Assembly: GCA_903873715.1 (NCBI GenBank)
Contig: CAIQPS010000030.1
Span: forward strand, 22,253-86,252
Origin: an uncultured Actinomycetes bacterium
GTDB taxonomy: Bacteria; Actinomycetota; Thermoleophilia; RBG-16-64-13
Reading direction: 5' to 3'
DNA length: 64,000 bases
Shown here: positions 34,765-46,411 of the stretch, piece after piece
Numbering within the stretch: the first letter of the stretch is position 1
How the letters are laid out: the number at the start of each line of letters is the position of its first letter
The notes under the pieces: model-generated
Seen by the model: only the letters and a program-made list of their open reading frames with translations
Told to the model about the DNA's origin: nothing
Databases searched by the model: none
Made by a program: the position numbers and the translations under genes

Positions 34765-34938
34765 TGTCCTTGGTCGTCGCGACAGGGTCGCGGTTGGTGA
34801 TCGAGCGCGTCCCTTCACTGTCGCCGGCGGTCCGGCGGACGGCCTGGTCGCTTCCCTCGCCCCGCCCGATACGGTAGGATTAGCCGACCGAAACCTTTAA
34901 TCGCGGCCAGAGAGCCCGAAAGGATGAGTGGCTGACGC

Positions 34939-38271
<3,333 letters not shown>

Positions 38272-38272
38272 C

Positions 38273-39196
38273 GTGGCCGGAGGGGCGCCCGCGGTGTGGC
38301 CGCCGGTGGCCGGCGCCGGTGCGGGCGGCGCGTTCGCCGCTCGGTGTCTGGGTGCCGTGGTAGAGAACCGTTCGCTGGGCAGCCTTGTGTGGCTCACCCT
38401 GGAGGTCCCCGGATGGCCAGGCGCAGTCCCGGGTCAGTTCGCCATGCTGCAGGCGCGGGATTCCGGCTGCTTCCTCGGCCGGCCGCTCTCCGTCTCCGCT
38501 CAGTACGGTGAGGTAGTGTCGTTCATGATCGCTCCCATCGGGGAAGGTACGCGCGAACTGTGCGCCCTTTCGGTGGGTGAGCAAGTGTGGGTGCTCGGTC
38601 CCCTCGGCAACGGGTTCGACCTGGACCTTCTCACTGCGGGCCCCGGTCGGACGGTGCTCGTGGGCGGCGGAGTGGGGGCCGCGCCCTTCCCGCTCCTCCT
38701 GTCGGCACTCGCGGCGCGGTATCAGCAGACCCCTCCGCCCGCGGACGCGCCAAAGCCCGAGGTGCTCGTGCTGCTCGGGTTCCGCGACGCCTCACAGGCC
38801 TGCGGAGCCGGGCCCTTGGCGGGCGCCGCCGAGGAACTTGAGGCCGCCGGCGTGTCGTGCCCCGGAGAGGTGGCCACGGAGGACGGCTCCATCGGCCGCC
38901 CGGAGAGAGTGACGGAGACCATGTGGCGCCAGGTGCGTCCCGGCGACCGCCTGGCCGTGTGCGGCCCCTGGCCCATGATCGAAGGCGTGGCAAAGGTCTG
39001 CGCCTGCATCCCTGACGTTCAGGTCTGGTACAGCCTGGAGGCGGGCATGGCCTGCGGCGTGGGCTCCTGCCACGGGTGCGTGGTCACCTTGGCCGACGGG
39101 AGCAGGGCGCGGGTGTGCAGGGAGGGCCCCGTCTTCTCGAGCGCGGCCCTCTTCGACAGGGGCTGCTTCGACGCCCCGGCGGGAGGTGCCTCATGA
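38273..39196 (+). CDS. pyrK: Dihydroorotate dehydrogenase electron transfer subunit
   Basis: The 307-residue protein is the FAD/2Fe-2S subunit of the class 1B dihydroorotate dehydrogenase. It has the flavin-binding FLGRPLSVSAQYG, the NAD-site VLVGGGVGAAPFPLLL and a C-terminal iron-sulfur cysteine cluster (MACGVGSCHGCVV plus a later RVC). It passes electrons from PyrD to NAD. The GTG start follows the carB stop with GGGGAGG upstream. The N terminus has a short Pro/Gly/Ala-rich extension (GAPAVWPPVAGAGAGG) unusual for the family. Confidence 0.93.
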   Translation: MAGGAPAVWPPVAGAGAGGAFAARCLGAVVENRSLGSLVWLTLEVPGWPGAVPGQFAMLQARDSGCFLGRPLSVSAQYGEVVSFMIAPIGEGTRELCALSVGEQVWVLGPLGNGFDLDLLTAGPGRTVLVGGGVGAAPFPLLLSALAARYQQTPPPADAPKPEVLVLLGFRDASQACGAGPLAGAAEELEAAGVSCPGEVATEDGSIGRPERVTETMWRQVRPGDRLAVCGPWPMIEGVAKVCACIPDVQVWYSLEAGMACGVGSCHGCVVTLADGSRARVCREGPVFSSAALFDRGCFDAPAGGAS

Positions 39197-40140
39197 TGCC
39201 GGTGCGACTCGGCCCGCTGCTCCTGGCCCACCCGATCATCAACGCCTCGGGGACCATGGAGATCCTCGACTTGGCCGAAGTCCTGGGGCCGGACGTCCTC
39301 TCCGTGCCGCCCGTAGCCGCCTACGTGCCCAAGACCATCACCATGGACGCCCGCACCGGGAACCCGGCTCCCCGCATACTGGAGACACCCGGGGGCATGA
39401 TCAACGCCATCGGGCTCGAAGGGGAGGGGCTCAAGGGGTTCGTGGCGGACAGGCTGCCGCGGTTGCTGGCCCTGCCGTGCCCCCTCATCATCAGCATCGG
39501 GGGGTTCTCGCTCGACGAGTACGTCGGACTGGCGGCGGGCCTTCGCGAGGCACTGGAGGCCGCTCTGGGCGACGGTTGGACGGCCAAGGCCGGTCTGGAA
39601 CTGAACATCTCCTGCCCGAACGTGCACAGCGGGTGCGTGTCCATAGGCAGCAACCCGGCGGAGACGGAGTTGGTGGTCGGGGCGGTGCGGAAGATCTGGC
39701 CGGGGTTGCTCATAGCCAAACTCACGCCGAACGTCACCGATATCACGGCTATCGCCCGGGCCGCCGAGGCCGCCGGCGCCGACGCGGTCGCAGCGGTCAA
39801 CACGTACAAGGGCCTCGTCATCGACCGGAAGACGCTCAGGCCGTACCTGGGCAACGTCACCGGTGGGCTTTCCGGCCCGGCCATCAAGCCGTTGGCTCTA
39901 CGAGCCGTCTACGAGCTCTACGAGACGGTGGGCATCCCCATCGTCGGCATGGGTGGGGTCGCGACCGCCCGCGACGTGCTGGAGTTCATGGCCTGCGGCG
40001 CCGCAGCCGTGGCGGTCGGCTCGGCCGCCTTCCGGGACCCGTCGGTGGGAGCTAGCCTGGCGGTCGACCTGTGGGACGAACTGACGGCGCGGGGCACATC
40101 GGTGGCCGACGTGGTAGGGGTGGCTCACAGGCCGGTCTGA
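39193..40140 (+). CDS. pyrD: Dihydroorotate dehydrogenase, class 1B catalytic subunit
   Basis: The 315-residue FMN barrel oxidises dihydroorotate to orotate. It has NASGTMEI near the N terminus, the catalytic cysteine loop NISCPNVHSGC, AAVNTYKGLVID and the phosphate-binding GMGGVATARDVLEFMACGAAAVAVGSA. The pairing with pyrK and the cysteine base identify class 1B, which uses NAD rather than quinones and suits low-oxygen life. The ATG at 39193 overlaps the pyrK stop (ATGA). The sequence VPPVAAYVPKTIT replaces the more common G-A-V-V-T-K-T-I/V wording, a modest divergence. Confidence 0.94.
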   Translation: MMPVRLGPLLLAHPIINASGTMEILDLAEVLGPDVLSVPPVAAYVPKTITMDARTGNPAPRILETPGGMINAIGLEGEGLKGFVADRLPRLLALPCPLIISIGGFSLDEYVGLAAGLREALEAALGDGWTAKAGLELNISCPNVHSGCVSIGSNPAETELVVGAVRKIWPGLLIAKLTPNVTDITAIARAAEAAGADAVAAVNTYKGLVIDRKTLRPYLGNVTGGLSGPAIKPLALRAVYELYETVGIPIVGMGGVATARDVLEFMACGAAAVAVGSAAFRDPSVGASLAVDLWDELTARGTSVADVVGVAHRPV

Positions 40141-40144
40141 GCTT

Positions 40145-40166
40145 CCTCCGCGGCCCCTCCGCGGCC
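40145..40166 (+). repeat. Tandem 11-base direct repeat
   Basis: CCTCCGCGGCC occurs twice head to tail (40145-40155 and 40156-40166), just after pyrD. Each unit contains the palindrome CCGCGG. No function is evident. Confidence 0.5.
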
Positions 40167-40257
40167 GAGTCGCGGCGGTGTGTACGATTGTCCAGCGATT
40201 GCTCAGTAGGTTATCCCGGCCCCGCTCAGCCGACCGGGCGATACACAAAAAAGCGAG

Positions 40258-40285
40258 TTGCGCTGGGAAAAGCCGTGTGTATAAT
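40258..40285 (+). promoter_or_regulatory. Promoter of mihF (TTGCGC, 16-base spacer, TATAAT)
   Basis: TTGCGC at 40258-40263 and a perfect TATAAT at 40280-40285 are separated by 16 bases. The predicted transcription start is near 40292, one base before the in-frame GTG at 40293. The ATG at 40284 overlaps the -10 box and so cannot be in the mRNA made from this promoter. Confidence 0.75.
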
Positions 40286-40292
40286 GGCGGCT

Positions 40293-40625
40293 GTGAATCA
40301 GCCGATGAGCATAGTCCCACAGACCCCTGAGCGGTCCCAGCAGCAGCGGATGGAAGCCCTCCGCCGCGCAAATGACATCCGCTCGGAGCGTGCCAGGCTG
40401 AAAGAAGCACTCCGCAACGGTGACGTGGCTATCGCCACCGTCCTTTCTGATCCCCCGCCGTGCGTCGCCACCGCCAAGGTGCTCGACCTCATCCTGGCGG
40501 TCCCCAAGTATGGCCGGGTCAAGGCCAACAAACTGCTCGAGCGGTGCAGGGTGAGCTCGTCCAAGACCGTCAACGGTCTGACTCCTCGCCAGCGCAAGGA
40601 ACTGCTCGAGTTGCTCGGCGCCTGA
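40293..40625 (+). CDS. mihF: Actinobacterial-type integration host factor
   Basis: The product of about 110 residues matches the mIHF family of Actinomycetota: a long charged helix (RMEALRRANDIRSERARLKEALRNGD), then the helix-two-turn-helix DNA-binding part VLDLILAVPKYGRVKANKLLERCRVSSSKTVNGLTPRQRKELLELLG. It is a nucleoid protein that bends DNA. The start is set by the promoter: an upstream ATG (40284) lies inside the -10 box. GTG 40293 would give a leaderless message and ATG 40305 a 12-base leader. The gene is followed by gmk, rpoZ and coaBC, the standard actinobacterial order. Confidence 0.9.
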   Translation: MNQPMSIVPQTPERSQQQRMEALRRANDIRSERARLKEALRNGDVAIATVLSDPPPCVATAKVLDLILAVPKYGRVKANKLLERCRVSSSKTVNGLTPRQRKELLELLGA

Positions 40626-40645
40626 GCAACCTGTCGGGAGACACC

Positions 40646-41233
40646 ATCTCCAGGCTCATCGTCATCTCCGGTCCGTCCGGCGCGGGCAAAGGCACGCTCA
40701 TCCGGCAAGTGCTCCCCCGTTTCCCTGAGCTCATCTGTTCCATCTCGGCCACCACACGCGAGCCGCGGGAGGGGGAGGAGGACGGCCGCGACTACTTCTT
40801 CGTCACGGCCGAGCAGTTCCAGCGTGACGTTGACGCCGGCGAGTTCCTGGAATGGGCGCGCTTCGCCGGCCACTTCTACGGGACGCCCAAGCGGTTCGTG
40901 GAGGAACAATTGGCCGCCGGCCGCGACGTCATCCTCGAGATCGAACTGGAGGGGGCGCGCCAGGTCCTGGAGAACCGGCCGGACGCTCTCATGATCTTCA
41001 TCACCCCGCCGTCGTTCGAAGAACTCCGTCGCCGGCTCGAGGCTCGAAAGACCGAGGATAGGGCCGCCATCGAGCGCCGTTTGGCCAGAGGGAAGGAAGA
41101 GATGGAGGCGGTGTTGAACAAGGTGTGGCAAGCTCCCCGGCAATTCGACTATGTTATAGTTAATGAACGCATCAGTGAGGCGAGCGACGAACTCGCCCGA
41201 GTACTCCAAATGACCAAGGAAGAGAATGGATAA
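40646..41233 (+). CDS. gmk: Guanylate kinase
   Basis: The protein phosphorylates GMP to GDP. It has the P-loop VISGPSGAGKGTL, the GMP-binding SATTREPREGEEDGRDYFF and the lid region RRRLEARKTED. The start is unusual. GGGAG at 40636-40640 is followed after 5 bases by ATC (40646), exactly where the homologous Met of an M-S-R-L-I-V-I-S-G start would fall, and no ATG, GTG or TTG occurs nearby. The nearest canonical in-frame codon is GTG 40544, inside mihF, which would add 34 unlikely residues. I annotate from ATC with low certainty about the start and high certainty about the gene. Confidence 0.9.
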   Translation: MSRLIVISGPSGAGKGTLIRQVLPRFPELICSISATTREPREGEEDGRDYFFVTAEQFQRDVDAGEFLEWARFAGHFYGTPKRFVEEQLAAGRDVILEIELEGARQVLENRPDALMIFITPPSFEELRRRLEARKTEDRAAIERRLARGKEEMEAVLNKVWQAPRQFDYVIVNERISEASDELARVLQMTKEENG

Positions 41234-41495
41234 GCCGACTGTCGACGAGGTCCTCGAAGGTCTGTCCGCGGCCCGCGAGCCCGAGACCGAAGAGCCCAAC
41301 CGCTACACCGCCGTCATGGTGACGTCCAGGCGCGCCCGCCAGATCAACTCGTACTACCACAGCCTCGGCGAGGGTGGTGGCCTCGACGCGTTCGCTCCTC
41401 CGCCGGTCGCCAACTTCACCAAGAACTATCTGAGCATCTCCATGGCCGAAGCGGCCAGAGGCGAGATCTCTTACAAGCTGCGCACGAACCGGTAG
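41226..41495 (+). CDS. rpoZ: RNA polymerase omega subunit
   Basis: The 89-residue omega subunit has the conserved NRYTAVMVTSRRARQINSYY helix near residues 24-43 and the C-terminal NYLSISMAEAARGEISYK segment. It helps assemble RNA polymerase. The ATG overlaps the end of gmk by 8 bases, with an AAGGAAGAG site upstream. Confidence 0.93.
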   Translation: MDKPTVDEVLEGLSAAREPETEEPNRYTAVMVTSRRARQINSYYHSLGEGGGLDAFAPPPVANFTKNYLSISMAEAARGEISYKLRTNR

Positions 41496-41516
41496 CCGCC
41501 GGAAGGAGCGCTCCAC

Positions 41517-42752
41517 ATGGCCGATCAGCCCGTCGTCCTCCTTGGGGTAACGGGGGGAATCGCCGCTTATAAAGCCGCCGAACTCCTGCGAGGCCTGCAG
41601 AAGGCCAACATGGACGTTCGCGTGGTCATGACCAAAGCTGCCACCCGTTTCGTGGGCCCCATGACGTTCGAGACGCTGTCCACGCACGCCGTGCGGCTGG
41701 ACGAGATCAGCGAACTCACCGCCGACTCGCGGATCACCCACATCGACGACAGCCAGGAAGCCGACATCATGGTGATAGCGCCGGCGACGGCGAACACCAT
41801 CGCCAAGATGGCCAACGGTATCGCGGACAACCTGCTCAGTTCCATGTACCTGGCCTTCGCCAAGACCGTCGTCGTGGCTCCCGCCATGAACACGAACATG
41901 TGGGAGCATCCCGCCACCCAGAGGAACGTGCTCCTGCTGCGGGAGCGGGGCGTCTTCGTCGTGGAGCCGGGGGCGGGCGAACTGGCCTGTGGCGACTACG
42001 GCTCCGGCCGCATGGCCAACCCCGACAGTATCGTGGCCGAGGTAAAGCTCCGGCTTCAGGTGCAGCGCAAGCGCGACCTGCGGGGTATGCGAGTGCTCAT
42101 CACCGCGGGCGGCACGCGGGAACCCATCGACGCGGTGCGCTTCATCGGCAACCGCAGTTCGGGGAAGATGGGCTTCGCCCTAGCCAGGGCCGCGTTCGAC
42201 CGGGGCGCGCACGTGGATCTCATCCAGGCCAACGTAGACATGCCGGACGTGCCCGGTGTGCGCCAGGTGGAGGCGTCCACCGCCGCCAAGATGCACGCTC
42301 AGGTGATGAAGCGCCTGCCCGACATCGACATCCTGATAATGGCTGCTGCCGTCGCCGACTATCGGGTGGCGGACGGGCCGGCCGGGGGCAAGGTCGGCAA
42401 GGGCAAGGACGAGTGGTGCATCGACCTGGCGGCCACCACCGACATCCTCTGCGACGTCGCGGAACACCACAAGGGCCAGTATCTGGTTGGCTTCGCGGCC
42501 GAGTACGGGCTGGAGGGCGTCGCCCGGGCGCGAGGCAAACTGGAGCGCAAGAAGCTGGACATGATCGTCTTCAACGACATCTCCCGCACCGACATCGGGT
42601 TCGACTCCGACTACAACGAGGTGCGCATCCTCACCAAGGATTCCGAGGTGTTGCTCGGCCGGGCGCAGAAGGAGACCATCGCCGAACTGATCCTCGACAA
42701 CGTCGCGCAGGCGGTGCGGTCGCGGATAGGGGAGGGCTCGCTGCCGGCTTAG
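41517..42752 (+). CDS. coaBC: Bifunctional phosphopantothenoylcysteine decarboxylase/phosphopantothenate-cysteine ligase
   Basis: The 411-residue coenzyme A enzyme has the CoaC flavodoxin-like half (VLLGVTGGIAAYKAAELLRGL, APAMNTNMWEHPATQRN with the catalytic asparagine, and ACGDYGSGRM with the active cysteine). The CoaB half follows (LITAGGTREPIDAVRFIGNRSSGKMG, AAAVADYRV). It adds cysteine to phosphopantothenate and decarboxylates the product. GGAAGGAGCG precedes the ATG. A bidirectional terminator separates it from the convergent rpoD gene. Confidence 0.96.
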   Translation: MADQPVVLLGVTGGIAAYKAAELLRGLQKANMDVRVVMTKAATRFVGPMTFETLSTHAVRLDEISELTADSRITHIDDSQEADIMVIAPATANTIAKMANGIADNLLSSMYLAFAKTVVVAPAMNTNMWEHPATQRNVLLLRERGVFVVEPGAGELACGDYGSGRMANPDSIVAEVKLRLQVQRKRDLRGMRVLITAGGTREPIDAVRFIGNRSSGKMGFALARAAFDRGAHVDLIQANVDMPDVPGVRQVEASTAAKMHAQVMKRLPDIDILIMAAAVADYRVADGPAGGKVGKGKDEWCIDLAATTDILCDVAEHHKGQYLVGFAAEYGLEGVARARGKLERKKLDMIVFNDISRTDIGFDSDYNEVRILTKDSEVLLGRAQKETIAELILDNVAQAVRSRIGEGSLPA

Positions 42753-42771
42753 GACGCCTTTACGGGCCTCG

Positions 42772-42806
42772 AAAAAAGAAAGGGCGCACCTGGGTGCGCC
42801 CTTTTT
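42772..42806. terminator. Bidirectional terminator between coaBC and rpoD
   Basis: GGGCGCACC (42782-42790) pairs with GGTGCGCCC (42793-42801), extended by A/T pairs. TTTTT follows on the plus strand (42802-42806), and an A-rich run precedes it (42772-42781), which serves as a U-tract on the minus strand. It sits between the two convergent stop codons. Confidence 0.9.
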
Positions 42807-42832
42807 GTTCTGTGTCCCGGCTGGGAGGGATC

Positions 42833-43921
42833 CTACGCGGTCTCCCTCATGGCCTGGATCTCTTCGGAGGCCTTGATCTGCTCGAGGGCCTTGGCTTCGA
42901 TCTGGCGGATGCGCTCGCGGCTCACGTTGAAGCGGCTGCTGACCTCGGCCAGGGTCCGCGGGTGCTCGCCCTTGAGGCCGAACCGCAGTTCGACCACCTT
43001 GCGCTCGCGCTCGTCCATGGCTTTGAGCACCCGGTCGAGGCTCTCCTTGGCGATGATGCTGGAGACCACGTCGGCCGGGTCGGGAGTGGAAGCGTTCTCG
43101 ATGAAATCGCCCAGTTCCGCGTCTTCCTCGTCGCCGATGGGGGTCTCGAGGGAGGTGGTGCGCTGCGCGATCTTGCGCATCTCCTGCACTTCCGCCGGAT
43201 CGATGCCGAGCTCCATGGCGAGTTCGTCGTCGTTGGGCTCCTTGCCGGTCTCCTGGAGCAGCTTCCGCTCGGTGCGCACCATCTTGTTGATCTTCTCGAT
43301 CATGTGCACCGGGATGCGGATGTTGCGGTCCTGGTTGGCGATGGCCCGGGTGATGGCCTGGCGGATCCACCAGGTGGCGTAGGTGGAGAACTTGTAGCCC
43401 TTGCGGTAGTCGAACTTCTCGACGGCGCGGATGAGGCCGGTGTTGCCCTCCTGGATGAGGTCCAGAAGGTCCATGTCCTGGGTGTAGTAGTTCTTGGCGA
43501 TGGAGATGACCAGGCGGAGGTTGGACTGGATCATCCGGTCCTTGGCCCGCTTGTCACCGGCTTCGATGCGCTTGGCCAGCTCGATCTCCTCGTCCTTGGT
43601 GAGCAGGGGGATCTCCCCGGCTTCCTTGAGGTAGAGGCGCAGCGGGTCATGCGTGACGGTCTCGATGGACAGGTCGAGAGCCGGCTCGGTGGGCTCGAGC
43701 ACCCCGGTGCTGACCGGGCTCTGCTCGTAGATCTCGATGGACTGGTCGAAGAGCTGCGAGTACAGATCCTCGATCTCCTCCATGGTCATGTCGTAATCCT
43801 CGACGAGGGCCATGATCTCGTCGCTGGTGACGTATCCGCGGTCCTGTCCGGCGAGCAGGAGGTCCTGCACGTCGACTATGCGGCGGGTCTCGAAAGTGGA
43901 TGTGTCGCTATCTTTGTGCAC
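42833..43921 (-). CDS. rpoD: Primary RNA polymerase sigma factor (RpoD/SigA)
   Basis: The 362-residue protein is a group 1 sigma-70 factor. Region 1.2 begins [20 protein letters not shown]. Region 2 has [11 protein letters not shown], the -10 recognition helix and [20 protein letters not shown]. Region 3 includes [13 protein letters not shown], and region 4.2 has [21 protein letters not shown] for the -35 box. A shortened acidic region 1.1 of about 75 residues lies at the N terminus. The GTG start has AGGGGACC directly upstream. Its promoter lies in a 40-base imperfect palindrome at 43961-44000. Confidence 0.97.
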   Translation of the reverse strand: MHKDSDTSTFETRRIVDVQDLLLAGQDRGYVTSDEIMALVEDYDMTMEEIEDLYSQLFDQSIEIYEQSPVSTGVLEPTEPALDLSIETVTHDPLRLYLKEAGEIPLLTKDEEIELAKRIEAGDKRAKDRMIQSNLRLVISIAKNYYTQDMDLLDLIQEGNTGLIRAVEKFDYRKGYKFSTYATWWIRQAITRAIANQDRNIRIPVHMIEKINKMVRTERKLLQETGKEPNDDELAMELGIDPAEVQEMRKIAQRTTSLETPIGDEEDAELGDFIENASTPDPADVVSSIIAKESLDRVLKAMDERERKVVELRFGLKGEHPRTLAEVSSRFNVSRERIRQIEAKALEQIKASEEIQAMRETA

Positions 43922-43960
43922 GGTCCCCTGCTATCCTTACGAAAGACTGATTCTTTCTTC

Positions 43961-44000
43961 GTGTATACCATCTTGTGGCGCAAACCACAACAATATACAC
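43961..44000 (-). promoter_or_regulatory. rpoD promoter embedded in an imperfect palindrome
   Basis: On the minus strand, TTGTGG (43985-43990) and TATACA (43962-43967) are separated by exactly 17 bases, giving a good sigma-70 promoter for rpoD with a start near 43955. The whole segment is an inverted repeat: GTGTATA (43961-43967) and TTGTGG (43973-43978) on the left mirror CCACAA (43985-43990) and TATACAC (43994-44000) on the right. The plus strand therefore also shows TTGTGG-15-TATACA facing plsX, though with a short spacer. Confidence 0.7.
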
Positions 44001-44166
44001 GTTCCCTGCATGAGCGTCAATCCCTTCCCACGCTCTCCTCCGTCCCATTGTAGGGAGCCATGGCGGGAAAGGCAAGTACTGTGATAACCATTTTACGCTT
44101 TCCTTACACGGCTCACTGTGAGACATTCTCCGCGTCGGCCTCCATGCCTTCGAAAAGGAGACCAGA

Positions 44167-45213
44167 TTGTCCGTCGACGTAACGAGAACAACTCACCAGG
44201 GGCCCGTCACACTGACTCTCGACGCCGAGGGAGGCGACAACGCTCCTGACGAGATAGTCGCCGGGGCACTCATGGCGGCCTCTGCAGAATTGCACGTGCT
44301 TCTCGTGGGGCGGCCCGAGATAGTGGAGCCGCTCCTCGGTAGCTCTGACCACCCGTACATAGAATCGGTTCCGAGCGCTTCGGTGATCAGCTTCCACGAC
44401 GAGCCGGCCGGCGCGGTCAAGTCCATGACCGACTCGTCGATAGTCGTCGGGGCCCGCACGGTGGCTGAGGGCCGGTCGCAGGGATTCATATCGGCGGGGA
44501 ACACCGGGGCCATGACCGCCGCAGGTCTGCTCATCGTCAAGAGGCTGAGCGGCATCCGCCGTCCCGCGATCGTGACGATCCTGCCTGGTCTGGAGGGTCC
44601 GGTGCTGTTGCTCGACTCGGGCGCCAACGCCGACTGCCGGCCGGAGCATCTGCTCGAGTTCGGGGTCCTCGGCTCGGCCTATGCGCGGACGGTGCTCGGC
44701 ATGGCCTCGCCCAGGGTGGGATTGCTCAACATCGGCGAGGAGGACAGCAAGGGCAGCGAGTTGGCGCGGTCGGCCCACGGGATGCTCGCCGCCTCCGGGT
44801 TGAACTTCATCGGCAACGTCGAGGGGCGGGATCTCCTCAGGAACCTGGCCGACGTGGTCGTGACCGACGGCTTCACCGGGAACGTGGCCCTCAAGCTGCT
44901 CGAGGGCTGCGCGTCCTCGTTCTTCACGCGCGTCCGGGCGGCGGCCAAGAGCAGCACCAGGGCCAAGATCGGTGGGATGCTTCTCAAGCCCGCACTGCGT
45001 GGCCTGCGGTCGGCGCTCGATCCCGAGGAGGTCGGCGGCGCCTGCCTTCTGGGTCTGAGAGGGTTGGTCGTGATCAGCCACGGCAGCTCGTCCCGCCGCG
45101 CCATCTCCAACGCCTTGCTGTTCGGGGCGGACGCCGTGCGGAAGGGTATCGTCCCCGGGGTGGTGGCGGAATTGGAGCGCGCGGGCGTCGCGTCTGGCGA
45201 GCGGGAGGGCTAG
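44167..45213 (+). CDS. plsX: Phosphate acyltransferase PlsX
   Basis: The 348-residue protein makes acyl-phosphate from acyl-ACP and phosphate for phospholipid synthesis. It has LDAEGGDNAPDEIVAGAL at the start, SMTDSSIVVGARTVAEG, FISAGNTGAM, LLNIGEEDSKGSE and VTDGFTGNVALKLLEG. The usual D-x-M-G-G-D reads DAEGGD here. The TTG start is supported by AAAAGGAG at about 44152-44160. acpP follows after a 128-base gap, and the order plsX-acpP-rnc is classic. No rpmF or yceD precedes it. Confidence 0.95.
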   Translation: MSVDVTRTTHQGPVTLTLDAEGGDNAPDEIVAGALMAASAELHVLLVGRPEIVEPLLGSSDHPYIESVPSASVISFHDEPAGAVKSMTDSSIVVGARTVAEGRSQGFISAGNTGAMTAAGLLIVKRLSGIRRPAIVTILPGLEGPVLLLDSGANADCRPEHLLEFGVLGSAYARTVLGMASPRVGLLNIGEEDSKGSELARSAHGMLAASGLNFIGNVEGRDLLRNLADVVVTDGFTGNVALKLLEGCASSFFTRVRAAAKSSTRAKIGGMLLKPALRGLRSALDPEEVGGACLLGLRGLVVISHGSSSRRAISNALLFGADAVRKGIVPGVVAELERAGVASGEREG

Positions 45214-45277
45214 CCTCCAGCCTGTTCTCTGGGGTCGGTTCCCCGGCGAACCCCTATGGCATCTTCGACCTCACTGG

Positions 45278-45289
45278 TACAATGGCCGC
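45278..45289 (+). promoter_or_regulatory. Putative -10 element TACAAT upstream of acpP
   Basis: TACAAT (45278-45283) is followed by the GC-rich GGCCGC, 58 bases before the acpP start. It resembles the hexamer-plus-GGC pattern elsewhere in the window. The -35 position (about 45255) has no good match, so it is uncertain. Confidence 0.4.
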
Positions 45290-45341
45290 GTCGCGGAGTT
45301 GGGCGCGACATTCGTCCTTTTGATTGCATAAGGAGCAACAC

Positions 45342-45581
45342 ATGACCAAAGACGAGATCCTCGCCAAGTTGCGCGACATCCTGGTCGACCAGGTCGACGC
45401 GGATCCCGCCAAAGTAACGATGGATGCCACCTTCCAGGATGACCTCCAGCTCGACAGCCTCGACCTGGTCGAGCTGATCATGGAACTGGAAGACCAGTTC
45501 GGCATCAAGATCTCGGACGAGGAAGCTCAGACTCTGACCACGGTCGGCGAGGCCGTCGAGTTCATCGCCGCCCGCAGCTAG
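45342..45581 (+). CDS. acpP: Acyl carrier protein
   Basis: The 79-residue acidic protein has the phosphopantetheine attachment serine in LQLDSLDLVELIMELEDQFGIKI. It carries growing acyl chains in fatty acid synthesis and supplies PlsX. The ATG at 45342 has AAGGAG 5-10 bases upstream; an in-frame extension of six residues is less likely. Confidence 0.96.
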   Translation: MTKDEILAKLRDILVDQVDADPAKVTMDATFQDDLQLDSLDLVELIMELEDQFGIKISDEEAQTLTTVGEAVEFIAARS

Positions 45582-45607
45582 CTTTTCGTCGGAGGAGAGG
45601 ATCTGAC

Positions 45608-46411
45608 GTGCGGGGACTGCCGGCTTTGCTGCGGGCAGTCCCCGCAACGTTTCTGCGGCGCCGCACTGCGGCCGGCCGCAGGAGCGGTGCTCCCGCACTC
45701 GCGTCCGGGCAGGCCGCGTCGCGCGGACCCGAGACGCTCGCGGACCTCATCGCCGGGCTCCCGCCGGAGCTCCTTCAGCGCGCCCTGACCCATTCGTCCT
45801 GGGTGGGCTCCCGTACCGGTTCCTATGAGCGCCTGGAATTCCTGGGGGACAGCGTGCTGGGTCTCGTGATCGCGTCGGCGCTCTACGACCGTTTCCCGGA
45901 CAGGGAGGAAGGCGGGCTGGCACGGCTCAAGGCGTTCGTAGTCAGCCGCGCCAGTTGCGTGCAGGTGGCCGAGCAGATAGGGCTTTCCGATCTCGTTCTG
46001 GAGTATGCCCCGGCCTCCGAGCGGCGCCGCCGCGACGCGGCGCGCAGCCCCAGCATGCTGGGCGACATGCTCGAGGCGGTCATCGGGGCCGTGTACATGG
46101 AGTTCGGGTTCGAGCAGGTCAGGCCGGCCGTCGTCGCCGTGTTCGAGGAACAGATGGAGTACGCCGTCACGGCGCACGTGGATCACAAGACCGCCCTTCA
46201 GGAACTCGTCGCCCCCCGCGGCCTGCAGCCCGCGTACCGGCTCGTCGAGGAGACAGGGCCGGCGCATGCGCGCGTGTTCACATCCGAAGTATCCATCGAC
46301 GGCGCCGTGCGGGGCACGGGTACCGGCACCACCATCAAGATGAGCGAGCAGGCCGCCGCTCAAGAGGCCCTCACCTCGTTCGGGGCCCGGACGGACGGCA
46401 CCCGTGGCTGA
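45608..46411 (+). CDS. rnc: Ribonuclease III
   Basis: The 267-residue enzyme cuts double-stranded RNA during rRNA and mRNA processing. The catalytic signature is YERLEFLGDSVLGLVIA, the second acidic site is MLGDMLEAVIGAVYME, and a C-terminal double-stranded-RNA-binding domain begins at HKTALQELVAPRGLQPAY. An arginine- and alanine-rich N-terminal extension of about 40 residues is longer than usual. GGAGGAGAGG precedes the GTG start. The smc gene begins inside its last codons. Confidence 0.95.
   Translation: MRGLPALLRAVPATFLRRRTAAGRRSGAPALASGQAASRGPETLADLIAGLPPELLQRALTHSSWVGSRTGSYERLEFLGDSVLGLVIASALYDRFPDREEGGLARLKAFVVSRASCVQVAEQIGLSDLVLEYAPASERRRRDAARSPSMLGDMLEAVIGAVYMEFGFEQVRPAVVAVFEEQMEYAVTAHVDHKTALQELVAPRGLQPAYRLVEETGPAHARVFTSEVSIDGAVRGTGTGTTIKMSEQAAAQEALTSFGARTDGTRG

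Noticed and set aside
34852..34880. carB promoter with TAGGAT as -10
   Set aside because: The base run at the -35 position (TTCCCT) is too weak to support a promoter call.
42180..43370. A 396-codon minus-strand frame across coaBC and rpoD
   Set aside because: It spans two real convergent genes and their terminator and has no recognisable domain.
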